57,380 bases of DNA from Clostridia bacterium (GTDB taxonomy: Bacteria; Bacillota; Clostridia; Oscillospirales; CAG-272). This document shows positions 1-7,639 of the stretch, piece after piece. Each line of letters begins with the position of its first letter. Position 1 is the first letter of the stretch. Where the stretch lies: NCBI GenBank assembly GCA_017428635.1, contig JAFRQK010000014.1, positions 1-57,380 of the forward strand, in the 5' to 3' direction. The notes beneath the pieces were generated by a model. It was not told where the DNA came from. It was given only the letters and a program-made list of their open reading frames with translations, and did no database searches. The position numbers were made by a program, and so were the translations under genes.

Positions 1-13
1 CCCATCCTTTTTT

Positions 14-88
14 TCGCGCCTTGGGGGATTCGAACCCACGACCTACCGGTTCGTAGCCGGGCACTCTATCCACTGAGCTAAAGGCGCG
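14..88 (-). tRNA. tRNA-Arg (ACG)
   Basis: On the minus strand a complete cloverleaf runs from position 88 to 15, with A at 14 as discriminator. The acceptor stem pairs CGCGCCT with AGGCGCG, the T-loop is GGTTCGAATCC-like and the anticodon loop reads CTACGAA, so the anticodon is ACG (arginine). CCA is not encoded. Its promoter lies at 135-163. Confidence 0.95.
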
Positions 89-134
89 TGAGGACGAAAT
101 ACCGATTAAACGGTCTTCCGTGTCAGCGAATGAT

Positions 135-163
135 ATAATAACACACTCGTTTACGTTTGTCAA
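135..163 (-). promoter_or_regulatory. sigma-A promoter of tRNA-Arg
   Basis: Minus strand: TTGACA (163-158), a 17-bp spacer and TATTAT (140-135). The start of transcription would fall near 128, about 40 nt before the tRNA. The promoter lies just downstream of the stop codon of the gene that ends at 169. Confidence 0.8.
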
Positions 164-168
164 CATCT

Positions 169-858
169 TTAAGCGCGTTTTTTGAGAAATCTCCGCACCC
201 CGTCGCGGTCGGGACCGTCCATCGCCGCCGAAATGATCTCGACCAGCGCTTCGTGCGACTCCTCGGGCGTTTCCTTATACATCTCGTCCCTGATCTCTTT
301 CCCGAAGACGCGTTCCGGCGTCGAGATCACGGCGACGCCCCATCCGTACGGCTTGCCGTTTCTGTCTCTGTCGTAAACGAAATCCTCGGTCAGAACGTAC
401 CCCTTCATCATCAGTCCGGTGAGGAGCGTCTCAAAACCCTTTTTGCCGCCTTTGCCGTATCCGCCCTCCGCCTTGAGATCGCGTGAGAGCGCGGGCGCGC
501 GGCTTGCTATCAGATCGTACAGGTCCTTTTCTCTGAACGAGGCGAGCCCGTCGTCGAACCGAGCGTCGAAATCGTATCCGTCGCGGCGGAAATTGGCAAG
601 ACGCGCGTAAACGTCACGTCTGACGAACGCCGCTTTGCCCTCGAACAGTTTACCGTAAGCGCAACCGGTAGCGGCGATCACGGGACCTTTCCACTCCCAC
701 GGCCCCGGCTGATCGGAAAACCAGACGGACGGGTCGACGTGTTCCTCGACCGAGAATCCCCTGATCGAGTTTTCAAACATCGGAAGGATCCCGACTTCGC
801 GGACGATCCGCTCCATGTCTTCCTGCGTTTTTATCAGATGATCGAGTGAAAATCTCAT
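169..858 (-). CDS. AlkZ-related-like conserved protein
   Basis: A 229-residue soluble protein with no signal peptide. The start chosen is the ATG at 858, preceded by a GGGGGAAC ribosome site; longer readings run into the upstream glycoside hydrolase gene. The pattern of conserved pieces (PWEWK near residue 55, an RRDGYDFDARFDDG block near 95, KGFETLLT near 143, YGWGVAVISTPE near 172, ETPEES near 198) resembles proteins annotated as AlkZ-related, thought to share the winged-helix fold of the AlkZ DNA glycosylases. No activity can be assigned. It is the last gene of the leftward hprK operon, 44 nt after the glycoside hydrolase, which does not itself suggest DNA repair. Function is uncertain; the gene itself is clear. 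Confidence 0.6.
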   Translation of the reverse strand: MRFSLDHLIKTQEDMERIVREVGILPMFENSIRGFSVEEHVDPSVWFSDQPGPWEWKGPVIAATGCAYGKLFEGKAAFVRRDVYARLANFRRDGYDFDARFDDGLASFREKDLYDLIASRAPALSRDLKAEGGYGKGGKKGFETLLTGLMMKGYVLTEDFVYDRDRNGKPYGWGVAVISTPERVFGKEIRDEMYKETPEESHEALVEIISAAMDGPDRDGVRRFLKKRA

Positions 859-902
859 AGTTCCCCCAAACGACCGGGACCGCTTTCGCGGTCCCTTAAT
901 GA

Positions 903-2423
903 TCACGTTCTTATTTCGTATTCTCCGCCACCCCAGACTACCTTGACCGTGACGGGGATGTTCGATTTTACCGTTACGACGGGGCATTCGTCCTCGCTTT
1001 TCCTCGCCTCGCAGATAAGGTCGAGCTCCGCGTCCGTGCCGAGCGGGTATTTTTCGACTCCGTGACGTTCCGTCAGGTTGACGTGCCACGTTACCGTCTT
1101 GTTCATCCCGTCGGGGATGATCCCCATAACGTACTCTAAAAGGACGGCGATAGGCGGCAGACCCGTCCAGCCTACGAAATCGCGTTTTGACGCGCTCCCG
1201 CGCTCGACGAAGTCCGGGGCGTAATTTTCCCAAACGGTACCCGTCTCGTTGAAGACCTTGACTACGTTTCCATGGTGATTAATTGCGAGTTTATGCGCAA
1301 GATCAAACCTTCCGACGGCGTCCAGTCCCTTCAGCGTCATATACGCGGTCGGAGCCCACACAGACCCCTGCCAATAGTCGCCCTTCGGATTGAATTCCGG
1401 GTGATCGGCTGAAAGCGAGGCGGGCGCGTGGACGCGATAAAACTCGTCCGGATTAAAAAGATGCGATACGAAACGGTCGATCCTGTCCTTCGGCACTATC
1501 CCTGCGAGAAGCGCCCAGTAGGACGCGAGCGTTTTCGCGCCCGACAAGCGGTCGCCTGACCAGAGATCGTAATAAAAGCCGTCCTTCTCGTCCCACATCT
1601 TTTCGTTGACGAACGAGGCGAGCATCGCGATCTCGTCCTCGATCTCTTTCGTTTCATCTTCCCGTCCGAGAAGTTTCGCCATCCGGCAGAGAATACGCCC
1701 GGAGAGCACCTGCTGGCAGCAGGCGTCGATCCATACCATGTGACCGTGCGAGACCTCGAGATTGTCGTAATACTTCTTTTCAACGCGGGGCGAATTGTCC
1801 ATTCCGCACCCGAAGCCGCTCGACCAATACGTACCGTCGCGCCACGTGCGGAACAGTTTCAGCCATCTGTAATAACCCATCAAAGGCGCGAAAATTTTTG
1901 ATATCCTGTCAAGATCTCCGAAATTCTCAAAATAGACCCACTCGCTCCACGCCATCACGTTCGGCCCCGTGGACGCGGGATCGTGACGGAAAAACTGTTC
2001 TCCGTCCGCCGTCTCGCAGATCTCTCGGCAGATGAACCCGTCAGAATGCTGACGCGCGTACATATTGTTCAGTGTGTTTTGAAAATTAAATACCCTCGTT
2101 CCGTATTTTCCGAACATGAGAATGAAAGACGAGTCCCACATGAACAAAAACCCGTTAAACGCGGTGTCAATGAAGTTCGATTTGAACCCCGAGATCTCCG
2201 TCGGCTGTCTCAGGTTCGAGAAAGCTATCTCCCACGCCTTGTCGTAACAGGCGATCGCGTCGTCGTGCCCGTCCCATATCGGCCGCGGCAAAAGGTCGCG
2301 CGACTCCTCCCACGTCGGAAGCGGTTTGTTTTCCCGCTCCATCGCGCGGAAAGCGTTTTCCTCGTAATATCTGTCAGGTACGCCGTAGGTGATCCCGTCG
2401 CCGGGTCTGTACAGAATTCCCAT
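903..2423 (-). CDS. MGH1-like glycoside hydrolase
   Basis: A 506-residue intracellular (no signal peptide) glycosidase of the (alpha/alpha)6-barrel type, related to the MGH1-like/GH63 group. Family-typical pieces are FMWDSSF near residue 93 (the Asp region expected to act as general acid), a WSEWVYFENFGD segment near 156, GCGMDNSPR near 206, GDYWQGSVWAPTAYM near 348 and GTVWENYAPD near 394, which carries a conserved Glu. The substrate cannot be read from sequence; known relatives act on alpha-glucosides or mannosylglycerate-type compounds. The start ATG at 2423 has an AAAGGAT site 8 nt upstream. It follows the sugar isomerase by 28 nt, in the operon headed by hprK, consistent with catabolism of an imported sugar. 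Confidence 0.75.
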   Translation of the reverse strand: MGILYRPGDGITYGVPDRYYEENAFRAMERENKPLPTWEESRDLLPRPIWDGHDDAIACYDKAWEIAFSNLRQPTEISGFKSNFIDTAFNGFLFMWDSSFILMFGKYGTRVFNFQNTLNNMYARQHSDGFICREICETADGEQFFRHDPASTGPNVMAWSEWVYFENFGDLDRISKIFAPLMGYYRWLKLFRTWRDGTYWSSGFGCGMDNSPRVEKKYYDNLEVSHGHMVWIDACCQQVLSGRILCRMAKLLGREDETKEIEDEIAMLASFVNEKMWDEKDGFYYDLWSGDRLSGAKTLASYWALLAGIVPKDRIDRFVSHLFNPDEFYRVHAPASLSADHPEFNPKGDYWQGSVWAPTAYMTLKGLDAVGRFDLAHKLAINHHGNVVKVFNETGTVWENYAPDFVERGSASKRDFVGWTGLPPIAVLLEYVMGIIPDGMNKTVTWHVNLTERHGVEKYPLGTDAELDLICEARKSEDECPVVTVKSNIPVTVKVVWGGGEYEIRT

Positions 2424-2451
2424 TATTTCTATCCTTTCTGAGCCTTTCGGC

Positions 2452-3282
2452 TTATTTTACATTTGCCAAAAATTCAAGACCGCGCGCTATCCCGACGAGG
2501 TTGTCTTCAACTCCCTCGAACTCGACCGTCACGAATCCGTCGTACCCCGCCGAGCGAAGCGCAAAAAGCGACTCGCCGACGCGGGCGTCGCCCTCGCCGA
2601 TGATCGCCCCTTTCAGAAAATCGCCTCCGCGCGTCGGGAACCATCCGTTCCCCGTCGGCTCTTTGCCGCGGAAGAGATAAAAATCCTTCGCGTGGACGTG
2701 GACGGCGTACGGCGCGACTGCGGCGACGGACGCGACCGGGTCTTCGTCCGCGCACATAAAGTTGCCGATATCGCAGAGCAGCCCGAAGTTGTCGTCTCCG
2801 ACCGCTTTGTAAAGCGACAGAACACGGGCGGCGTCCTGCGAGAAATATCCGTGGTTTTCGGTACACGTGCGAACGCCGAACGAGCGCGCGTACTCCGCGA
2901 TCCAGCGGCACGCGTCCGCGAGGACGGGCAACGCGTCCGTATAGTCTCGGTCGGAGAGCCCACCCTTCAGACCGCGCGAAATATCGTGACGCAGAAGCGG
3001 GACCCCGAGGGCCGCCGCGCGGCGGATCTCCCTCTCGACTCTCCGGCGTTCCCCGTCGACTGATTCGCAGTTGAGAAAATCGGCGCCGACGCACGAGCAA
3101 ACCGGGGACAGCCCCGCGTCCCTCGCCCGTTTTGAAAACGACCTCAACTCGTCGTCAGAGAACTCGCCGTCGACGCAGTATTCGATACCGTCGAATCCGA
3201 GGCGCGCCGCCTCGTCGATCATAAACGGGACGCCGCGCGAGGCGTACCCGCCGAAGCTGTACGTGCTGACCGAATATCTCAC
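2452..3282 (-). CDS. sugar phosphate isomerase/epimerase (TIM barrel)
   Basis: A 276-residue protein of the xylose-isomerase-like TIM-barrel family (AP endonuclease 2 superfamily). Metal-ligand positions are visible in order: GIEYCVDGE near residue 33, CTENHGY near 140, LLCDIGNF near 168, VHAKDFYL near 195 and TVEFEGVEDN at the C-terminus, which are the usual Glu/His/Asp/His/Glu-bearing strands. The start is GTG at 3282, only 4 nt after the hprK stop, with GGGGAGTG overlapping the end of hprK, so translation is probably coupled. The likely role is isomerisation or epimerisation of a keto-sugar or inosose in the cytoplasm; the substrate is unknown. Confidence 0.8.
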   Translation of the reverse strand: MRYSVSTYSFGGYASRGVPFMIDEAARLGFDGIEYCVDGEFSDDELRSFSKRARDAGLSPVCSCVGADFLNCESVDGERRRVEREIRRAAALGVPLLRHDISRGLKGGLSDRDYTDALPVLADACRWIAEYARSFGVRTCTENHGYFSQDAARVLSLYKAVGDDNFGLLCDIGNFMCADEDPVASVAAVAPYAVHVHAKDFYLFRGKEPTGNGWFPTRGGDFLKGAIIGEGDARVGESLFALRSAGYDGFVTVEFEGVEDNLVGIARGLEFLANVK

Positions 3283-3286
3283 CCGA

Positions 3287-4219
3287 TCACTCCCCGCCGA
3301 GAGCGGAGAGCTTTTTGTCGAATTCCTCCGCTGTGTTGTAGCCCATCTTTTTCTGCCTGTTGTTCATCGCCGCGATCTCTATGACGACGGCGAGGTTGCG
3401 TCCCGGCTGAACCGGAATAACGGTCGAGGGAATGTCGATCCCGAGAATGTTCGTGTACTCGGTGACAAGGCCGAAACGGTCGTATTCCTTGCCTTTCTCC
3501 CACGGTTCGAGTTTGATGATGAGGTCGACTTTTTCCGTCTCCTTGACGGAGCCCATACCGAAGAGGCGTCTAACGTCGACGATGCCGATGCCGCGCAGTT
3601 CTATGTAATATTTGATGAGTTCGGGCGCTTCTCCGATTATCGTCTTGGCGGAGACCTTTTTGAGTTCGACCGCGTCGTCCGCGATAAAGCGGTGGCCGCG
3701 CTTGATGAGCTCGATCGCCGTCTCGCTCTTGCCGACGCCGCTGTCGCCGAGGATAAGGATACCCTCGCCGTATACCTCGACGAGAACGCCGTGGCGGGTG
3801 ATCTGCGGGGCGAGCCGCACGTTTAGGAACGCGATGAGCGCCGCCATGAACGTGCTCGTGTTTTCGTCCGTCGTGAGGATCGGCACGCCGAAATACTCCG
3901 CGAGGTCGAGCATGACCTCGTCGGGCCTTCTCGCGTGAGTGAATATGATCGCGACGGGCGAACGTTTCAGAAAAGCGAGGAGCTTTTCTCTTTTTTCTTC
4001 GGGATCGAGCGAATCGAGATAGCACGATTCCGCGCTCCCGATGATCTGGATCCTCTTGGGATCGAAATGCTCGTAAAAGCCGGTGAGCGCGAGCCCCGGC
4101 CTCTGTATCTCCTTCGTTCCGACGGTCACCTCGTCAGGCGAATCGGGCATGACGACTTCCGTCAGTTTCATCTCGTCGATTATCTTGCGGAGGGTCACTC
4201 TCGCAGTGATATCTTCCAT
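3287..4219 (-). CDS. hprK: HPr kinase/phosphorylase
   Basis: Bifunctional enzyme that phosphorylates Ser46 of the phosphotransferase protein HPr and removes it again, the central sensor of carbon catabolite control in low-GC Gram-positives. The 310 residues match the family length. An N-terminal regulatory domain is followed by a Walker A loop (GDSGVGKSE near residue 150), the GHRFIADDAVEL strand and the family signature ELRGIGIVDVRRLFGM near 200; the C-terminal YNTAEEFDKKL is typical. ATG at 4219 is preferred, with AAAGGA 9 nt upstream; an in-frame ATG at 4237 has a poorer site. It heads an operon of sugar genes instead of the more usual lgt or uvr neighbours, and has its own promoter at 4258-4287. 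Confidence 0.95.
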   Translation of the reverse strand: MEDITARVTLRKIIDEMKLTEVVMPDSPDEVTVGTKEIQRPGLALTGFYEHFDPKRIQIIGSAESCYLDSLDPEEKREKLLAFLKRSPVAIIFTHARRPDEVMLDLAEYFGVPILTTDENTSTFMAALIAFLNVRLAPQITRHGVLVEVYGEGILILGDSGVGKSETAIELIKRGHRFIADDAVELKKVSAKTIIGEAPELIKYYIELRGIGIVDVRRLFGMGSVKETEKVDLIIKLEPWEKGKEYDRFGLVTEYTNILGIDIPSTVIPVQPGRNLAVVIEIAAMNNRQKKMGYNTAEEFDKKLSALGGE

Positions 4220-4257
4220 TTTTCGGGTTCCTTTCATAAAAGATACCTGTTTTTTAT

Positions 4258-4287
4258 ATTGTACCATAAAGGGGGGCCCCAATTCAA
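4258..4287 (-). promoter_or_regulatory. promoter of the hprK operon
   Basis: Minus strand: TTGAAT (4287-4282), an 18-bp spacer and TACAAT (4263-4258), giving a leader of about 30 nt before the hprK start at 4219. It faces away from the folT promoter at 4428-4456. Confidence 0.65.
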
Positions 4288-4345
4288 GTGCGCGGTTTGC
4301 GGAATACCCGGCCTCCGCCCGCCGTATGTTGATTTTCCGCAGGCG

Positions 4346-4420
4346 GTTTTTCCGCAGGCGGAAAAACGTCAATAAGAAATAAAGAATAAAGATATAAAGA
4401 ATTAAAGATATAAAGAAATA
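4346..4420. repeat. palindrome and A-rich short repeats between hprK and folT
   Basis: A perfect palindrome at 4346-4367 (GTTTTTCCGC, AG, GCGGAAAAAC) is preceded by a second copy of its left half at 4333-4346. It is followed by an A-rich tract (about 4375-4420) in which AAAGATATAAAGAA occurs twice. It sits between two divergent promoters; it could insulate them or terminate transcription, but no role can be shown. Confidence 0.5.
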
Positions 4421-4427
4421 AAAAATG

Positions 4428-4456
4428 TTGAAACGCCCCCCGTTTTGTGCTATTAT
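4428..4456 (+). promoter_or_regulatory. promoter of the folT-folC operon
   Basis: TTGAAA (4428-4433), a 17-bp spacer and TATTAT (4451-4456). Transcription would begin near 4463, directly before the THF riboswitch. Confidence 0.75.
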
Positions 4457-4480
4457 ATATACGCCGTCTGAGGACGGCAT

Positions 4481-4584
4481 GACAGAGTAGGCATTTGCGC
4501 GTCAAGTGCTCCCGGGACGGGGAGTTGTCCGGGAGACGAAAACGGTCGGCAGACCGTTGCGGTGCATCTGCCGCATCCCGCTGT
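4481..4584 (+). promoter_or_regulatory. tetrahydrofolate (THF) riboswitch
   Basis: The sequence matches the THF riboswitch (folT motif) consensus in order: an ACAG/CTGT closing stem (4482-4485 with 4581-4584), AGAGTAGG, a GCGCGTCAAGTG block, a variable stem around 4509-4534, ACGAAAACGG, then GCGGTGCATCTGCCGCATCCC. The class binds reduced folates and lowers expression of folate transport and synthesis genes. It lies about 60 nt before the folT ribosome site. No intrinsic terminator is visible between aptamer and start, so translational control by masking the GGGAGGTG site is the more likely mode. Confidence 0.9.
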
Positions 4585-4655
4585 AACATTTATCTGAGAC
4601 GCTCTCATGGATGTTCAGGCGGAATATGATTCTGTTTCCATGGGAGGTGTTTTTT

Positions 4656-5261
4656 TTGAAACTCAAAAACAAACCGGTCGTTTACATCACCGTCGCGGCG
4701 CTTCTGATCGCGGCGGAGGTGGTGCTCAACCGCTTCGCTTCGATCAACACGATGGGGCTCAAGATCGGTTTTGCGTTCGTCCCGCCGACGCTCGCCGCGA
4801 TCATGTTCGGACCCGGTATGAGCGCCGCCGTCTGGGGACTCTCCGACCTGCTCGGGGCGATCCTCTTTCCGATCGGTCCGTATCACCCCGGATTCACCGC
4901 CTGCGCGGCGCTGATGGGCGTGATCTCGGGATTCCTGCTCAACCCGGACTTCGCAGGCAAACTGCTGACGAGGAAAAAGGGCGGACCCGTCCCCCCGATC
5001 AGGAACCGAGTGCGGATATTCCCGAACGTCGCCGTCACCGTTCTGTTCAACTGCCTTATCCTCGGACTGACGGTCAACACGGTCTGGGTAAGTCAACTTT
5101 ACGGGAGCCGCACCTGGTGGGGGTGGTTCCTTTACAGGCTCGGCGAATACGCGATACTCGTTCCCGTCGAGATGGTTCTGATACCGGTCCTTTTGAAACT
5201 CGGCGGCACTCTCAAAAAGAGGCTTCGCATCGCGGAGGTGAAAAGAAAAAATGACGCGTGA
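4656..5261 (+). CDS. folT: folate ECF transporter S component
   Basis: Substrate-binding membrane subunit of an energy-coupling factor transporter for folates. The 201 residues form about five to six hydrophobic helices; the conserved family pieces are LGFAFVPPTLA-like (here LKIGFAFVPPTLAAIMFGP near residue 29) and a GLSDLLGAILFPIGPYHPGFT segment near 60, typical of FolT. The start is taken as TTG at 4656 because GGGAGGTG (4642-4649) sits at the right distance; an in-frame ATG at 4611 lacks a site and overlaps the leader. The THF riboswitch directly upstream and folC directly downstream (11-nt overlap) fix the substrate. The ECF energising module (EcfA/EcfA'/EcfT) is not in the window and is presumably shared. 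Confidence 0.9.
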   Translation: MKLKNKPVVYITVAALLIAAEVVLNRFASINTMGLKIGFAFVPPTLAAIMFGPGMSAAVWGLSDLLGAILFPIGPYHPGFTACAALMGVISGFLLNPDFAGKLLTRKKGGPVPPIRNRVRIFPNVAVTVLFNCLILGLTVNTVWVSQLYGSRTWWGWFLYRLGEYAILVPVEMVLIPVLLKLGGTLKKRLRIAEVKRKNDA

Positions 5262-6531
5262 CGAGGCGATAAAGTATATCCATTCGGTCAGCTGGCGCGG
5301 AAGCCGCCCGGGTCTCGAACGTATCCAAGAGCTGTGCCGCGCGCTCGGCGACCCGCAAAAAGATCTGCGCTTCATCCACGTCGCGGGAACGAACGGCAAG
5401 GGCTCCGTCTGCTCAATGCTTTCTTCCGTTCTGACGGCTGCGGGATACCGCACCGGTCTTTTCACGTCCCCCTTCGTCAGTTTCTTCGAGGAGCGGATAA
5501 AAGTCGACGGCGAGCCGATCCCCGGCGGCGCTCTCGGACGGGTGACGGAACGTGTGAGGTCGGCGGCGGAAAAGATGAGCGACCCTCCGACGGAATTTGA
5601 GATCCTCACCGCCGTCGGTTTCGAATATTTTGCAGAGACGCGCTGCGACGCCGTCGTCCTTGAAACGGGGCTCGGCGGACGGCTCGACTCGACGAACGTG
5701 ATCGATCCGCCTACCCTCTCGGTCATAACCGGGATAGGCCTCGACCACACGGCGCTGCTCGGCGACACCGAGGAGAAGATCGCCGCGGAAAAAGCGGGTA
5801 TTATAAAGACGGGATCGGCGGTCGTCGTCGGCCGCGTTTCGGACGAAGCGTTCGCGCCTGTTCTTTCCCGCGCGAAGGAAACCGGCTGTCCGCTCGTCAG
5901 AGCGGAGAACAGGCGGATCGCGTCGCCGCGCCTCACCCCTTTCGGGACTTCGTTTTCCGCCGAACCGTACGGAGAACTCGAGGTCAGTCTCGCGGGGATC
6001 CATCAGCTCGACAACGTATCGGTCGCGTTGACCGCCGCGGAAGTCCTGAACGGACGCGGATTCAGAATAAAGAACGAAGATATCAAAAACGGGCTCGCCT
6101 CCGCGCGCTGGAGCGCGCGGTTCGAGCCGCTCATGCGCGAACCGCTCGTCGTGTACGACGGGGCGCACAACCCGGACGGGATCCGCGCCCTGACGGAAAA
6201 CGTCAGAATACTCCTCGGCGGGCGCGCCATCCTCGTATTCGGAGTTATGGCGGACAAGGATTTTGCCGAAATGATAAAGACGGTCGCCCCGGTCGCCGAT
6301 CGGGTATTCACCGTGAAGCCTGATAATCCGAGGTCGCTCGATCCCGCGAAGTCCGCCTCTCTGTTCGAAGAATGCGGCGTCCCCGCCGAAACGTGCGGCA
6401 CGGTCGCCGACGGGATCAGCCGTGCGATCGCCGCGGCTGAAAAAACGAAACTGCCCGTTCTCATTATGGGAACGCTCTATATGTACGCGGAGGCGGCACC
6501 CGCCGTCCTCCGGGAAAGGAAAACGGTATGA
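5251..6531 (+). CDS. folC: folylpolyglutamate synthase / dihydrofolate synthase
   Basis: Cytoplasmic ATP-dependent ligase that adds glutamate to folates, trapping the imported vitamin, and in many bacteria also to dihydropteroate. The 426 residues carry the FolC ATP loop (HVAGTNGKGSV near residue 43), the TSPFVSFFEERI segment near 76, a LETGLGGRLDSTN block near 141, ITGIGLDHTALLGDT near 159, and the C-terminal Mur-ligase-like YDGAHNPDG motif near 304. ATG at 5251 overlaps the folT stop by 11 nt, so the two are translationally coupled under the THF riboswitch. The downstream lipoprotein gene overlaps its stop by 4 nt. Confidence 0.95.
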   Translation: MTRDEAIKYIHSVSWRGSRPGLERIQELCRALGDPQKDLRFIHVAGTNGKGSVCSMLSSVLTAAGYRTGLFTSPFVSFFEERIKVDGEPIPGGALGRVTERVRSAAEKMSDPPTEFEILTAVGFEYFAETRCDAVVLETGLGGRLDSTNVIDPPTLSVITGIGLDHTALLGDTEEKIAAEKAGIIKTGSAVVVGRVSDEAFAPVLSRAKETGCPLVRAENRRIASPRLTPFGTSFSAEPYGELEVSLAGIHQLDNVSVALTAAEVLNGRGFRIKNEDIKNGLASARWSARFEPLMREPLVVYDGAHNPDGIRALTENVRILLGGRAILVFGVMADKDFAEMIKTVAPVADRVFTVKPDNPRSLDPAKSASLFEECGVPAETCGTVADGISRAIAAAEKTKLPVLIMGTLYMYAEAAPAVLRERKTV

Positions 6532-7184
6532 AAAGGATCGCGGGCGCGTTTCTGCTTCTCGCTCTGCTCTTCTCCCTCGCGTCGTGCCGCGCGCTCGGAG
6601 AGATGTCGCGGGCGATAGGTTTCGGAGATCCCGACTACTCCGACGAGAACGTGATCAGGGAAGTCCCCCTCGACGGCGAGATCGCCGCGGAGATCTCCTC
6701 TATGATAAAAATGCTCTCGATCGATTCGGTCAAGCTGCCCGAGTTCTCGAACACGAAAGACGCGATCACGCTCTGTCACGACAGTCTTCTGAACTATATG
6801 CTCTACACCGATTACGCCAAGTACGCAGGGAATCCCGACCTTCTCGCGGACGTGGACGAGGAGTATCCCGACCTCGCCGTGTCGCAGATAATTCCCGCGT
6901 CCGAATTCGAGTCGATGATGTACCGCTGTTTCGGCGGAACGGTCAAGATCTCACACGGAGACAGCAGAGCGTTCAAGTATCTTCCCCGCGTCGCGGCGTA
7001 TATCCCGATCGGCCATCCTATAAGCGACGCTTACGACGTGACGCTGACGAAGATCGAGGAAACGCGGAACACCTACCGGGTATCGTTCGAGTGTTCCAAC
7101 GGCAAGCGGACGATGAGATACTCCTCCACGCTCGTCAAGCGCGAGGACGGAACGTTCTACTTTGCGTCGGTGAAGTCGAAATAA
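6528..7184 (+). CDS. putative lipoprotein in the folate operon
   Basis: A 218-residue exported protein: N-terminal KR, a hydrophobic stretch and a lipobox ending LASC (Cys20), so it should be lipid-anchored outside the membrane. I recognise no domain. The mature part is mixed charged sequence with a few conserved-looking segments (SMIKMLSIDSVKLPEF, LLNYMLYTDYAKYAG) and a C-terminal beta-rich half ending in VKREDGTFYFASVK, like small NTF2-like or DUF folds. The ATG overlaps the folC stop (ATGA), so it is cotranslated with folate genes, though a link with folate is unproven. Confidence 0.7.
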   Translation: MKRIAGAFLLLALLFSLASCRALGEMSRAIGFGDPDYSDENVIREVPLDGEIAAEISSMIKMLSIDSVKLPEFSNTKDAITLCHDSLLNYMLYTDYAKYAGNPDLLADVDEEYPDLAVSQIIPASEFESMMYRCFGGTVKISHGDSRAFKYLPRVAAYIPIGHPISDAYDVTLTKIEETRNTYRVSFECSNGKRTMRYSSTLVKREDGTFYFASVKSK

Positions 7185-7215
7185 AAAAATACCACGGCGG
7201 ATTCCCGCCGTGGTA
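7183..7215 (-). terminator. intrinsic terminator of the 7232-7519 gene
   Basis: Minus strand: an 11-bp perfect stem (7215-7205 with 7200-7190) around TACCACGGCGG, followed by seven T (7189-7183). The hairpin also follows the rightward folC/lipoprotein genes but has no T run in that direction. Confidence 0.85.
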
Positions 7216-7231
7216 TAAGCAGTAACTTTAA

Positions 7232-7519
7232 TTATTCGTCTTCCTCTTCTTCTTCGTCATCCTCATCCTCATCGTCTTCTTCCTCCGCTTTGTCGCAGGA
7301 AGCGCAGTCCTCGGGAGAGCAGACGGGATCGTATTCGTCGAAATCGTCGAAGCAGTCCTCGTCGTCGCCTTCACACTCGACGGTGATCTTGAAATATTTC
7401 TTGAATACGTTGTAAAGTACGAGTGCGATCGTTCCGATCGTGACTATTGCGCCGACGACCACGAATAACGCTTTCAGACCGTCGGATACTTTCTTTTCAT
7501 CGTTTTTGAACTTCATCAT
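7232..7519 (-). CDS. small membrane protein with acidic tail
   Basis: A 95-residue protein: short basic N-terminus, one membrane helix (about residues 15-38, ALFVVVGAIVTIGTIALVL), then a strongly acidic tail with four Cys residues (ECEGDDEDCFDD, CSPEDCASCDK) ending in an uninterrupted Glu/Asp run. No family recognised. The ATG at 7519 has an AAAGGCGG site 8 nt upstream; an ATG at 7516 is also possible. It has a promoter at 7564-7591 and a terminator at 7183-7215, so it is a monocistronic unit. The Cys/acidic tail could bind metal, but that is a guess. Confidence 0.65.
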   Translation of the reverse strand: MMKFKNDEKKVSDGLKALFVVVGAIVTIGTIALVLYNVFKKYFKITVECEGDDEDCFDDFDEYDPVCSPEDCASCDKAEEEDDEDEDDEEEEEDE

Positions 7520-7563
7520 ATAATAACCGCCTTTCAGAGATATCGTTCTCATTCCGTATAATA

Positions 7564-7591
7564 AGTATACCATAAAAAGCCCGTTTTGCAA
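7564..7591 (-). promoter_or_regulatory. promoter of the 7232-7519 gene
   Basis: Minus strand: TTGCAA (7591-7586), a 16-bp spacer and TATACT (7569-7564). It lies in the divergent region shared with the RNHCP gene. Confidence 0.6.
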
Positions 7592-7639
7592 CATTCGGGA
7601 CAAAATTTTTTCCGGGACAATGGATAAGGAGGTGCGCGA

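Noticed and set aside
4611-4656. ATG at 4611 as the folT start
   Set aside because: It has no ribosome site and would leave the GGGAGGTG at 4642-4649 inside the gene; TTG at 4656 is correctly spaced from that site.
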